Shown here: piece by piece, positions 43,515 through 51,423 of the stretch
How positions within the stretch are numbered: the first letter of the stretch is position 1
Layout: every line of letters starts with the position of its first letter
Notes under the pieces: generated by a model
What the model saw: only the letters and a program-made list of their open reading frames with translations
The model's database searches: none
Told to the model about the DNA's origin: nothing
NCBI RefSeq assembly: GCF_008632125.1
Contig: NZ_VWRN01000045.1
Coordinates: 186,001 to 250,000, forward strand
Source of the DNA: Cupriavidus cauae
GTDB lineage: Bacteria; Pseudomonadota; Gammaproteobacteria; Burkholderiales; Burkholderiaceae
Length of the DNA stretch: 64,000 nucleotides
Direction: 5' to 3'
Made by a program: the position numbers and the translations under genes

Positions 43515-44324
43515 TTACCGGGCATCGGTGCCGACGGCATGGCCGGCCGACGCCACGTCGAGCGGAGCGGAAATGCGCGTACCGTTGACCGTGGCTTCCA
43601 GCCGCCATCCTGCCGACGGCGCCATTCCGCGCTCGGCAGGCAGCGACCATTGGCGGCCGGACTTTGCCAGGGCATAGCCGAGCAGTCCCGCGGTGACCGC
43701 GTATTTCGTGCCGCCTCGTCCGAGCAGCGTGACATCGCTGATCTGGGCATGGCGATTGCCATCATTGCGGGCGAGCAGGCGCCATTCGCCGCCGTCCTTC
43801 AGCAGAGCGAAACGCAGAGGCGGCACCACCCCCGCGTCCGGCGTCCCGACGAAGACGGGCACCGAATAACGCAGCTGCACGCGGACCCCCGACGCGGGGC
43901 CGTTGTCGCCTTGCGGCAGCTCGTCGATCAGCAGGCGGTAGGTCGTTTCTCCCGCGGCGGCAGCGGCGGCTTGCGGATGGACCACGCGCACCAGCTGTTG
44001 ATCGCCCGGCGCGATGCGGATGATCGGCGGGCTGGCCACCACGGTGTCGGTCGGTTCCAGCACGTCATCGCGTCCGGATTGCGTCCAGCGGAAGACCCGC
44101 ACCTGCGCATGGATCGGAACGTCGCCCTGGTTGCGCAGCTGCAGTGCGCCGGCGCCGGGCGCCGAGGGCAGGTCGATGCGGATCGGCGAAATCTGCAGGG
44201 ATGCGGCATGGCCTGCGGCGGCGATGAGCGCCGATGCCAGCAGGACGGCGAGGTGAAGCCCAGCCGGCAGCCGGAAAAGCCGCATCGGCGAACGCCGCAC
44301 CCGCGTCGCGGGTGGGTTTCCCAT
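43515..44324 (-). CDS. fimbrial periplasmic chaperone
   Basis: A 269-residue PapD-like chaperone. A signal peptide (LHLAVLLASALIAAAGHA) is followed by SLQISPIRIDLPSAPGAGALQLRNQG and VFRWTQSG, then PIIRIAPGDQQLVRVV and ETTYRLLIDELPQ, the donor-strand and hinge region of archaic CU chaperones. The ATG at 44324 overlaps the stop of the upstream subunit gene (TGATG), supporting this start over the Met 13 codons later. It shields subunits in the periplasm and hands them to the usher. Confidence 0.9.
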   Translation of the reverse strand: MGNPPATRVRRSPMRLFRLPAGLHLAVLLASALIAAAGHAASLQISPIRIDLPSAPGAGALQLRNQGDVPIHAQVRVFRWTQSGRDDVLEPTDTVVASPPIIRIAPGDQQLVRVVHPQAAAAAAGETTYRLLIDELPQGDNGPASGVRVQLRYSVPVFVGTPDAGVVPPLRFALLKDGGEWRLLARNDGNRHAQISDVTLLGRGGTKYAVTAGLLGYALAKSGRQWSLPAERGMAPSAGWRLEATVNGTRISAPLDVASAGHAVGTDAR

Positions 44325-44836
44325 CAGAAGTTGATCGTCGCGGTGATGGTGGACGTGTAGGCGCCGGCCGCCGGCGTCGCCTGCGGCGGTACGCGACCAT
44401 AGACCGTCAGGATTTGGGCCGCGCCGTTGCCGGTGCCGGCCACCGTATCGGTGCCGGGAGTGTTGCCCCAGATCTGGGTGCGGGCGGCGTCGCGATACAG
44501 CTGATAGCCGACCGATGAGGCGGCCGGGCCCGCCAGGCGGCGGTTCGCGATGGTGGACCCGGCCGCAGTGCCGGCATCCAGGCCAACGTTGTAGGGCGCC
44601 CCGGTCGTACAGGTGACGCTGACCGTCGTGGTCTGGTCGATATTGGCGCCAAGGACGCCTTGCGAGCCGAAATCCAGGTCCGATGCGGAAATTGCGCAAT
44701 CGTTTGCCAGGGTCAGCCGCACCTGGAAAGTCGTGGTCTTGGTGGCGGCACCAAGCCACGCCGGGAAAAACGCCGCGATGGCCGCGGCGGCGAGACGTCC
44801 GTATTTGTGCTGTGGACGCAACAGGGAGAATCGCAT
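44324..44836 (-). CDS. SCPU domain protein, probable major fimbrial subunit
   Basis: A 170-residue secreted single-domain spore-coat-U protein: signal peptide ending near WLGAA, then FQVRLTLANDCAISASDLDFG, TVSVTCTTGAPYNVGLDAG, IANRRLAG and the final VYGRVPPQATPAAGAYTSTITATINF-type strand. Two ATG codons lie in frame at 44845 and 44836; AAGGAG touches the first one directly and is 9 bases before the second, so the second is the real start. The leader can fold so that the ribosome site is paired. It probably forms the fibre shaft. Confidence 0.9.
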   Translation of the reverse strand: MRFSLLRPQHKYGRLAAAAIAAFFPAWLGAATKTTTFQVRLTLANDCAISASDLDFGSQGVLGANIDQTTTVSVTCTTGAPYNVGLDAGTAAGSTIANRRLAGPAASSVGYQLYRDAARTQIWGNTPGTDTVAGTGNGAAQILTVYGRVPPQATPAAGAYTSTITATINF

Positions 44837-44842
44837 GATATC

Positions 44843-44891
44843 CATCTCCTTATTGGTGTTAAGCCAAGGCTAACGCACAAGAATGGAGATG
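44843..44891 (-). promoter_or_regulatory. leader stem that can pair with the ribosome-binding site
   Basis: In the mRNA direction CATCTCC (44891-44885) can pair with GGAGATG (44849-44843), which contains the Shine-Dalgarno sequence of the major subunit gene. Inside the 35-base loop lies a second stem, GTTAGCC pairing with GGCTTAAC (44874-44858). The structure could hold translation down; this is a prediction from sequence complementarity alone. Confidence 0.4.
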
Positions 44892-44930
44892 TTTCACCTT
44901 GCAATGCTTTGTTACAGCGCTGCGTGACGT

Positions 44931-45257
44931 TTAAAACTGTATTTCCACCAAGGACTTGCCGGCGGTCGGCGGTGCAACGAGGGCGTCCGCCGACGCGGTC
45001 GGTGCGGCGGGCGTGGGCTGCGGCGCCACCACCCGATACGCGGCGTCCAGCGCGCAGGAAACGCGCGGCTGTGAGTCCGGTAGATGCTGCACAAGGCAGG
45101 TGTCGGCGATGGTAAGGCGCACATCCATGCGCGAGCGTGTGGCGGCATGCGCGTCGCTTCCCGCGATGCACAGGGAGCCTGCCATTACGGCAAGGGCGGC
45201 TGCAAGCGGTGTGGCAAGGGCTGGGGCGGGAAGAAGCGGGGAACGGCGGAAGCTCAT
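44931..45257 (-). CDS. small secreted protein of the fimbrial cluster, hypothetical
   Basis: A 108-residue protein with a signal peptide (ALAVMAGSLCIAGSDAHA) and a short mature part that starts TRSRMDVRLTIADTCLV. That start and its Cys pair (about 30 residues apart in the mature part) resemble the first strands of an SCPU subunit, but the rest of the domain is missing and a Pro/Ala/Thr-rich tail ends the protein at VEIQF. It is the promoter-proximal gene of the fimbrial cluster, 94 bases before the major subunit. It may be a minor subunit or a degenerate one. Its ribosome site is weak. Confidence 0.65.
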   Translation of the reverse strand: MSFRRSPLLPAPALATPLAAALAVMAGSLCIAGSDAHAATRSRMDVRLTIADTCLVQHLPDSQPRVSCALDAAYRVVAPQPTPAAPTASADALVAPPTAGKSLVEIQF

Positions 45258-45347
45258 GATGGGGTACAGCGGAATATCTGGATGTTAACGGCAGGAAATC
45301 CGAAAGCTTGACAGCGGAAACGGCCGCGTTTGCCGATGCCATCGGCG

Positions 45348-45384
45348 TCGACAACGGAAGGTGCGGTACTGTATATTTGTACAG
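45348..45384 (+). promoter_or_regulatory. promoter with LexA (SOS) box
   Basis: TCGACA (45348-45353), 18 bases, TATATT (45372-45377) form a good sigma-70 promoter (5 of 6 matches each). CTGTATATTTGTACAG at 45369-45384 is a CTGT-N8-ACAG LexA box covering the -10. It lies 20 bases before the first ATG of the helicase gene and implies SOS induction. Confidence 0.8.
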
Positions 45385-45403
45385 CTGTTCCGCGCGCCGC
45401 GGA

Positions 45404-47794
45404 ATGCCTTGTCCGCCTGCCGTCGCGATGTCCGTTCCCGTGTCCTTATCCCGCTGCTCCGCCGATCCGCCGCCAGGCATGCCGGCCGATTCGTCTTGCG
45501 GCAACGACGCTCCCGCCGGTGGCACCGAGGGCGAACCACGCTACATCGTCGCGGTCCGCACGCTTTGCGAATTCACCGCCCGCGCCGGCGATCTGGACCT
45601 GCGGTTCACCCCTTCGCCGACCGCGCAGGAGGGCGTGGCGGGCCATGCCACCGTGACGTTCCGCCGGCCTGCCGGCTATCGGACCGAAATCGCGCTGAGC
45701 GGTGACTTCGGTCCGCTGCGCGTGCGCGGCCGTGCCGACGGCTACGATCCGGCGCTGCGGCGGCTCGAGGAAATCAAGACCGTGCGCGGCGATGCGGCCG
45801 AGGTGCCGGCCCATCATCGGCATCTGCATTGGGCGCAGGCCAAGGTCTACGGCTGGCTGATGTGCCAGCGCGAAGATCTCGAAGACATCGAGATCGCGGT
45901 GGTCTATTTCGATATCGTCAGCGGGCGCGAGCGAACCGAGGCGCAGCGCTTTACCGCGGTGGCGCTGCGCGACTGCTTCGAGGCGCAATGCCGTGCCTTC
46001 ATCGGCTGGGCCGAGCAGGAGCTGGCGCATCGCGCCGAGCGCGATCTGTCGCTGGAGGCGCTTGCCTTTCCGCATGCCGGATTCCGGGCCGGCCAGCGCG
46101 AGCTCGCCGAATCGGTCTATCGCGCCAACCTCTCCGGCCGCTGCCTGCTCGCGCAGGCGCCCACCGGCATCGGCAAGACCGTCGGCACGATCTTCCCCGC
46201 GCTGAAGGCGATGCCGAAGCAGAAGATCGACAAGCTGTTCGTGTTGTCGGCCCGCTCGACCGGCCGGGCGCTGGCGCTGGAAGCCGCACGCGGGCTGGCC
46301 GCGCAGCGGGAAGCGATGCCCCTGCGCGTGCTGGAGATGGTGGCCCGCGAGAAGGCCTGCGAATATCCGGGGCGTGCCTGCCACGGCGAAGCGTGTCCGC
46401 TGGCGCGCGGCTTCCATGACCGCCTGCCGGCGGCGCGTGCGCAGGCGGCGCAGCGGACGATGCTGGACCGCGGCCACATCCGCGAGATCGCGCTGGCCCA
46501 CGACATCTGCCCGTACTACCTGAGCCAGGAAATGGCGCGCTGGAGCGATGTGGTGGTGGCCGACTACAACTACTACTTCGACCGCACGGCGCTGCTGCAT
46601 GCCTTTGCGCTGCACGACGGCTGGCGCGTCAGCGTGCTGGTCGACGAGGCCCATCAATTGCCGGAGCGGGCGCGCGACATGTACAGCGCCACGCTCGATC
46701 AGGCCGAATTCCGCGCGCTGCGGCGGCAAGCGCCGGTGGAGCTGCGCCGCGCGTTCGATCGCGTCGGCCGCCAATGGAATGCCGCGGCGAAGATGTTGGC
46801 CGGCGACTATCGGGCCGAGGCGAAAGTCCCGGCGCCGTTGCTCGATGCCTTCGAAGGGCTGTGCGCTGCGTTGCGGGAGCGGTTCACGGAGCGGCCCACC
46901 GAGCAGGACCCGGCGCTGCAGCGCTTCTATTTCGATGTGCTGCAATTCTGCCGGCTCGCCGAACAGATCGGTCCGCATTCCGTGTTCGACATGACGCGCA
47001 TGCCGGCGCGCGGCGCGCACGGCAATGTCCGTCTGGGGGTACGCAACCTGGTGCCGGCGCATTTCCTGCGGCCGCGACTGGCGGCGGCGCATTCGGTCTC
47101 GCTGTTCTCGGCCACGCTGGCGCCGGCCTCCTACTACGCGGATATGCTGGGCCTGCCGGAGCGATGGGTCTGGCACGAGGTGCCGTCGCCCTTCCAGCCG
47201 GACCAGCTGCGCGTTCGCGTCGCGTCGCATATTTCGACCCGCTTCGCGCATCGGCAGCGCTCGCTGCCCGATATCGTCGAACTGATCGCCGCGCAGTATC
47301 GCGACAGTCCGGGCAACTATCTCGCGTTCTTCAGCAGCCACGACTACCTGGGCGATGCGCTGGCCCTGTTCGCGCAGCGGCACGCCGATATCCCGAGCTG
47401 GTCGCAGGCGCGCGGCATGGGCGAGGCCGAGCAGGCCGAATTCCTCGCCGCCTTCCGGCCCGGCGGCCGCGGCGTGGGTTTTGCCGTATTGGGCGGGCCT
47501 TTTGCCGAGGGCGTCGATCTCCCAGGCGACCGCCTGATCGGTGCCTTCGTCGCCACGCTTGGCCTACCCCAGTTCAATCCGGTCAACGAGCAGCTGCGCA
47601 GCCGGCTGGAGGACACGTTCGGCGACGGCTATGCCTACGCGTACCTGTATCCAGGCCTGCGCAAGGTCGTGCAGGCGGCGGGCAGGGTGATCCGCACCAG
47701 CGAGGACCGCGGCGTGGTGTATCTGATCGACGACCGGTTTGCGCAGCGGTCGGTGCGGGAGTTGTTGCCGAGATGGTGGCGGGTCGATGCGTAA
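45404..47794 (+). CDS. DinG/Rad3-family ATP-dependent DNA helicase with N-terminal PD-(D/E)XK nuclease-like domain
   Basis: About 796 residues. The N-terminal 200 residues carry a PD-(D/E)XK pattern: Asp112 (RADGYDP) and Glu123-x-Lys125 (EEIKT). The superfamily 2 helicase follows: Walker A PTGIGKT with Lys258, DEAH at 414-417 (LVDEAHQLPE), four Cys in the iron-sulfur region (CEYPGRACHGEACPLA and CPYY) and the C-terminal motif VVQAAGRVIRTSEDRGVVYLID. This arrangement is known for DinG-like helicases of proteobacteria acting in repair. The frame is open from 45308, but the promoter and LexA box end at 45384, so the start is 45404 or 45428. SOS control is inferred from the box. Confidence 0.88.
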   Translation: MPCPPAVAMSVPVSLSRCSADPPPGMPADSSCGNDAPAGGTEGEPRYIVAVRTLCEFTARAGDLDLRFTPSPTAQEGVAGHATVTFRRPAGYRTEIALSGDFGPLRVRGRADGYDPALRRLEEIKTVRGDAAEVPAHHRHLHWAQAKVYGWLMCQREDLEDIEIAVVYFDIVSGRERTEAQRFTAVALRDCFEAQCRAFIGWAEQELAHRAERDLSLEALAFPHAGFRAGQRELAESVYRANLSGRCLLAQAPTGIGKTVGTIFPALKAMPKQKIDKLFVLSARSTGRALALEAARGLAAQREAMPLRVLEMVAREKACEYPGRACHGEACPLARGFHDRLPAARAQAAQRTMLDRGHIREIALAHDICPYYLSQEMARWSDVVVADYNYYFDRTALLHAFALHDGWRVSVLVDEAHQLPERARDMYSATLDQAEFRALRRQAPVELRRAFDRVGRQWNAAAKMLAGDYRAEAKVPAPLLDAFEGLCAALRERFTERPTEQDPALQRFYFDVLQFCRLAEQIGPHSVFDMTRMPARGAHGNVRLGVRNLVPAHFLRPRLAAAHSVSLFSATLAPASYYADMLGLPERWVWHEVPSPFQPDQLRVRVASHISTRFAHRQRSLPDIVELIAAQYRDSPGNYLAFFSSHDYLGDALALFAQRHADIPSWSQARGMGEAEQAEFLAAFRPGGRGVGFAVLGGPFAEGVDLPGDRLIGAFVATLGLPQFNPVNEQLRSRLEDTFGDGYAYAYLYPGLRKVVQAAGRVIRTSEDRGVVYLIDDRFAQRSVRELLPRWWRVDA

Positions 47795-47836
47795 TTCGGG
47801 AGCGGCCATGCGCATGCTGGTGTGCCTAAGAAGGCA

Positions 47837-47882
47837 TTAGCATTCGGTTTGCTCTGGATATACAATTTCCAATGTATATCCA
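47837..47882 (+). promoter_or_regulatory. promoter and palindromic operator of the toxin-antitoxin operon
   Basis: TTAGCA (47837-47842), 18 bases, TACAAT (47861-47866) is the likely promoter. The perfect inverted repeat TGGATATACA (47855-47864), eight bases, TGTATATCCA (47873-47882) overlaps the -10 and reaches the ribosome-binding site, as expected for antitoxin autorepression. Confidence 0.75.
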
Positions 47883-47893
47883 AGGAGAAAGCC

Positions 47894-48127
47894 ATGCAGG
47901 TAGCGAAGTGGGGTAACAGCTTGGCTGTGCGTCTGCCGTCCAGCGTCGTGGAGGCGCTCGAATTGCGTGAAGGTGACGACATCGAGATTGTGGTCGATGA
48001 CCCGCGGACCTTCGCTGTCCGAAAAAAGCCCGGTGCCGATGTGTTGCTGGAGCGGGTGAGACAGCTGCGTGGAAGGCTGCCAGCTGACTTCAAGTTCAGT
48101 CGGGATGAGGCGAATGAGAGAACCTAA
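47894..48127 (+). CDS. AbrB/MazE-family antitoxin (VapB-like)
   Basis: A 77-residue antitoxin. The swapped-hairpin AbrB DNA-binding domain is at residues 1-45 (VAKWGNSLAVRLPSSVVEAL, then LREGDDIEIVV), and the C-terminal tail with LLERVRQLRG is the toxin-binding part. AAGGAG lies 6 bases before the ATG. It overlaps the start of the PIN toxin gene by 14 bases, and a palindromic operator covers its promoter. It neutralises the toxin and represses the operon with it. The pair is less GC-rich than its neighbours, a sign of transfer. Confidence 0.9.
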   Translation: MQVAKWGNSLAVRLPSSVVEALELREGDDIEIVVDDPRTFAVRKKPGADVLLERVRQLRGRLPADFKFSRDEANERT

Positions 48128-48524
48128 AGGCAGCGCGTTCATTGATAGCAACGTCGTTCTTTATTTGCTGTCGGAGGACGCCAGGAAAGCGAACCGTTCT
48201 GAAGCCTTGCTGAGGACGCGGCCGATGATCAGCGTTCAAGTGCTGAACGAGGTGACCAGCGTATGCGTCCGAAAGCTGGATATGGCTTGGCACGAGATCG
48301 CGGACCTGGTGGACGCGGTGAAAAGTTTTTGCACTGTGGTCCCACTCACAGTCGATATCCACGACTCTGCACGGCGACTGGCTGAACGGCATGGCTTCGC
48401 GTTCTACGATGCCTGCATCGTCGCTACCGCTTCCATGAGCGGATGTCAGATCCTGTACACAGAGGACATGCACGACGGGCTGATCGTCGAGGACGGCCTG
48501 ACGATACGGAATCCTTTTCTCTAG
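48114..48524 (+). CDS. PIN domain toxin (VapC-like ribonuclease)
   Basis: A 136-residue PIN-domain nuclease with the acidic Mg2+ site complete: Asp11 (FIDSNVVLYLL), Glu46 (LNEVTSV), Asp99 (FYDACIVATA) and Glu117/Asp118 (YTEDMHDG). VapC toxins cleave tRNA or rRNA when free of antitoxin. The start at 48114 has GAGG just upstream and overlaps the antitoxin gene; an alternative ATG lies at 48105. A stalled or free toxin would stop growth; the target RNA is unknown. Confidence 0.9.
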   Translation: MREPKGSAFIDSNVVLYLLSEDARKANRSEALLRTRPMISVQVLNEVTSVCVRKLDMAWHEIADLVDAVKSFCTVVPLTVDIHDSARRLAERHGFAFYDACIVATASMSGCQILYTEDMHDGLIVEDGLTIRNPFL

Positions 48525-48539
48525 GCTGCCGATTGCCCG

Positions 48540-48758
48540 CTACGCCAGCGCCGCGATGGCCATCACGATCCCCGCGACGGCAAGCATGCCCACGACCGCA
48601 ACGAGCTCGAACTCGTACCACGCTTCGCGCCGCAGTGGCGAGGCAGGATATCGCCCCAGCGTGACGATCTTCAGTACGAGCCAGCCCGGCCAGTAGAGGA
48701 CGAACTGGAACAGCACGTACATCGCGAACCGCGCCACGAACCCGATGACCGACTCCAT
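48540..48758 (-). CDS. small membrane protein, hypothetical
   Basis: A 72-residue protein with two hydrophobic segments (about residues 10-31, FAMYVLFQFVLYWPGWLVL, and 50-71, VAVVGMLAVAGIVMAIAAL) joined by a basic loop (GRYPASPLRREAWYEF). It predicts a two-helix inner-membrane hairpin. It is convergent with the PIN toxin gene (15 bases apart) and follows the dehydrogenase gene's 3' side on the opposite side. I do not recognise a family or function. Confidence 0.65.
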   Translation of the reverse strand: MESVIGFVARFAMYVLFQFVLYWPGWLVLKIVTLGRYPASPLRREAWYEFELVAVVGMLAVAGIVMAIAALA

Positions 48759-48837
48759 TGGCCATGCCCCGCTTGATGGTGGAATGGCCGCATTCTAAGC
48801 GGGGCGGCCGGTGCGTCAAGCCGCCATGGGGTAGCCA

Positions 48838-50268
48838 TCAAGCCGCCGCATACGCCGTCTTCACCGTCGTATAGAACTCCTGCGCATACCGCCCCTGTTC
48901 GCGCGGACCATAACTCGATCCCTTGCGTCCGCCGAACGGCACGTGGAAATCCACGCCGGCGGTCGGCGCGTTGACCATCACCATGCCGGCCTGCGCGTGG
49001 CGCTTGAAATGCGTCGCCAGCTTCAGCGAGGTGGTGCAGATGCCGGCGGACAACCCGAATTCGGTATCGTTGGCGAGCGCCAGCGCTTCCTCGTAGTCGC
49101 GGGCCGCGATCACCGCGGCCACCGGCCCGAAGATCTCCTCGCGCGCGATCCGCATGTCGTTGCTGCACTCGACAAACAGCGCCGGGCTCAGGTAGAAGCC
49201 GTCCTTGCCGAGCGACAGCCGTTCGCCGCCGCACACCAGCCGCGCGCCTTCGGCCTTGCCGATGGCGATGTAGCGCTCGTCCTGTTCGAGCTGGCGCGCG
49301 TCGACCACCGGGCCGATCTGCGTGCGCGCATCGCGGGCGTCGCCGACCACCAGTGCCGCGGTCCGCTCGGCGAGCCGGGCAACGAAGCGGTCGTGGATGC
49401 CCTGTGTGACGATGATGCGGCTCGACGCGGTGCAACGCTGGCCGGTCGAATAGAACGAGCCCTGCAGCGCGACTTCGACCGCAAGCTCGAGGTCGGCATC
49501 GTCGGTGACCACCAGCGGATTCTTGCCGCCCATCTCCAGCTGGAACTTCGCCATGCGCTGGCAGGCCTGCGCGGCGATGCTGCGCCCGGTGGTCACCGAG
49601 CCCGTGAAGCTGATCGCGTCGACCTGCGGATGTTCGACCATCCGCTGGCCGACATCGCGTCCGCGGCCGAGCACCAGATTGAACGCCCCGGCCGGCAGGC
49701 CCGAGCGGCTCAGGATCTCCGCCAGCGCCCAGCTCGAACCCGGCACCAGCTCCGCGGGCTTGAACACCACGCAATTGCCGTAGGCCAGCGCCGGGGCGAT
49801 CTTCCACGCGGGAATCGCGATCGGGAAGTTCCACGGCGCGATCAGCGCGACCACGCCGATCGGCTCGCGCGTGATCTCGACACCGATGCCGGGGCGCACG
49901 GACGGCAGCACCTCGCCCGCGGTACGCAGCGCCTCGCCAGCGAAGAACTTGAAGATCTGCGCGGCGCGCACCACCTCGCCGGTCGCCTCGGGCAGCGTCT
50001 TGCCTTCCTCGCGCGCCAGCAGGTCGCCCAGCTCGGCGCGGCGCTGCAGCAGCTCGTTACCGACGAAATCGAGCACATCGAAGCGCTGCTGCGGCGTCGA
50101 CAGCGACCACTTGCCGAAGGCCTGCCGCGCGGCGCGGACCGCCTGGTCGACTAGGGCGGCATCGCCCTGCGCGTAGTGGTCGATGATGTCCGACACATCG
50201 GACGGATTGACGTTGGCGCTGCTGTCGTTGCCGGCGACCCATTCGCCGGCGATGTAGTGCGATTTCAC
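48838..50268 (-). CDS. aldehyde dehydrogenase, probable 2,5-dioxovalerate (alpha-ketoglutaric semialdehyde) dehydrogenase
   Basis: A 476-residue NAD(P)-dependent aldehyde dehydrogenase. Asn147 (PWNF), Glu245 (LEMGGKNP) and the nucleophile Cys279 (STGQRCTASSR) are in place. The STGQRCTA and SSYGPREQG motifs match the alpha-ketoglutaric semialdehyde dehydrogenase group. It shares an operon with a DapA-type dehydratase that would make this semialdehyde, which supports the assignment; it would yield 2-oxoglutarate. AAGGAAG lies 5 bases before the GTG at 50268; a TTG six codons upstream is less likely. Confidence 0.9.
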   Translation of the reverse strand: MKSHYIAGEWVAGNDSSANVNPSDVSDIIDHYAQGDAALVDQAVRAARQAFGKWSLSTPQQRFDVLDFVGNELLQRRAELGDLLAREEGKTLPEATGEVVRAAQIFKFFAGEALRTAGEVLPSVRPGIGVEITREPIGVVALIAPWNFPIAIPAWKIAPALAYGNCVVFKPAELVPGSSWALAEILSRSGLPAGAFNLVLGRGRDVGQRMVEHPQVDAISFTGSVTTGRSIAAQACQRMAKFQLEMGGKNPLVVTDDADLELAVEVALQGSFYSTGQRCTASSRIIVTQGIHDRFVARLAERTAALVVGDARDARTQIGPVVDARQLEQDERYIAIGKAEGARLVCGGERLSLGKDGFYLSPALFVECSNDMRIAREEIFGPVAAVIAARDYEEALALANDTEFGLSAGICTTSLKLATHFKRHAQAGMVMVNAPTAGVDFHVPFGGRKGSSYGPREQGRYAQEFYTTVKTAYAAA

Positions 50269-50308
50269 GGTAGCTTCCTTGTTCAACGGATCGGCGCTGC
50301 GGCATCGA

Positions 50309-50379
50309 CGTCGCCCCGGCGAAGACGGGAACCCAGCGGCTTGCGCAGACGCTGGATTCCCGCCGGCGCGGGAACGACG
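50309..50379. repeat. REP-like imperfect palindrome
   Basis: Two 30-base arms (50309-50338 and 50350-50379) with an 11-base loop are imperfect inverted copies containing GGGAACCCAGCG and CGCTGGATTCCCG; GC-rich palindromes of this look are dispersed in many proteobacterial genomes. It lies between the Bug and aldehyde dehydrogenase genes of one operon and could limit read-through or stabilise the upstream message. Confidence 0.65.
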
Positions 50380-50383
50380 GCGA

Positions 50384-51343
50384 TCATTCCTTCTCGATGC
50401 CGGCGGTGCGGATGATGCGGCCCCAGCGGTCGAGTTCGGCGAGCTGGAAGCGGCCCAGCTCCTCGGCGCTCGACAGCGCGATTTCCTGGCCGCTCTGCTC
50501 GACGACCTGCCGCACGCTCGGCGTGGCCAGCGCGCGATGGACCAGTTCGCTCAGGCGTTGCACCACCGGCTGCGGGGTATTGGCGGGCGCATAGAGCGCG
50601 TTCCAGTAGCCGGCCTCATAGCGGGGCAGCGTGTCGGCGATGGTCGGCACATTGGGCACCAGTGCCGAGCGCTTGGGACCGCTGAAGCCCAGCACCCGCA
50701 GCTTGCCGGAGCGCACCTGCGGCAGGCTGGCCGGCAGGTCGACGATCATCAGGTCGGTCTGGCCCGCGACCAGGTCCACCACCGCAGGCGGATTGGCCTT
50801 GTACGGGACGTGGGTCATCTCGGTGCCGCTCATCTGCTGGAACAGTTCGGCGGCGACGCGTGCCGACGAACTGCCCGAACCGTAGGTCAGCTTGCCCGGC
50901 TCCTTCTTCGCCAGGGCGATCAGCTCGGCGACGCTGTTGGCCTTGACGTTCTGATTGACGACCAGCAGCTGGTAGCCCTTGGTCAGCATCGAGACGGGCG
51001 TGAAATCCTTGATCGGGTCGTAGGGCAGCTTCTTCAGCAGATGCGGATTGGCGGCCTGCGTGGTGTTGGTCGTGATGAACAGCGTATAGCCGTCGGGCTT
51101 GGCACGCGCAACGGTCTGGGCCGCGATGCCGCCCATCGCGCCGGCGCGGTTCTCGATCACCACGGCCTGTCCGGTCAGCCGGGTCACCTCGTTGCCCAGG
51201 GCGCGGGCCAGGCCGTCAGTGGCGCTGCCGGGGCTGGAGCCGATGACGATGGTGATGGGACGGGCGGGATAGGTTTCCGCGAGCGCGCCGCCGGTCAGCG
51301 AGGCAAAGGCGCAGAAGGCAAGCAGGGTGCGACGAAATGGCAT
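50384..51343 (-). CDS. Bug/TctC family tripartite tricarboxylate transporter substrate-binding protein
   Basis: A 319-residue periplasmic receptor with a twin-arginine-like signal (PFRRTLLAFCAFASLTGGALA) and the pattern YPARPITIVIGSSPGSATDG, IENRAGAMGGIAAQTV and AKPDGYTLFI. TGGAG precedes the ATG at 51343. It lies between a DapA-type dehydratase and a semialdehyde dehydrogenase on the same strand, so a sugar acid or aldarate is the likely ligand. No membrane partner is nearby. Confidence 0.93.
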   Translation of the reverse strand: MPFRRTLLAFCAFASLTGGALAETYPARPITIVIGSSPGSATDGLARALGNEVTRLTGQAVVIENRAGAMGGIAAQTVARAKPDGYTLFITTNTTQAANPHLLKKLPYDPIKDFTPVSMLTKGYQLLVVNQNVKANSVAELIALAKKEPGKLTYGSGSSSARVAAELFQQMSGTEMTHVPYKANPPAVVDLVAGQTDLMIVDLPASLPQVRSGKLRVLGFSGPKRSALVPNVPTIADTLPRYEAGYWNALYAPANTPQPVVQRLSELVHRALATPSVRQVVEQSGQEIALSSAEELGRFQLAELDRWGRIIRTAGIEKE

Positions 51344-51372
51344 CGATAGTCTCCAATGAAGTTTCTTGTAGT

Positions 51373-51416
51373 GGGACGTGGCACGTCCCCTCACTGCGCA
51401 GCGGGCAGTCGCCCGC
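51373..51416 (-). other. two intercistronic hairpins
   Basis: GGGACGT-GGC-ACGTCCC (51373-51389) and GCGGGC-AGTC-GCCCGC (51401-51416) are two perfect stem-loops in the 80-bp gap between the dehydratase and Bug genes. They may stabilise or attenuate the message; no T tract is present. Confidence 0.6.
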
Positions 51417-51423
51417 GATGAAA

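Noticed and set aside
43501..43650. Longer usher start overlapping the chaperone gene
   Set aside because: It overlaps the conserved end of the chaperone by 136 bases and puts 50 charged residues before the signal peptide.
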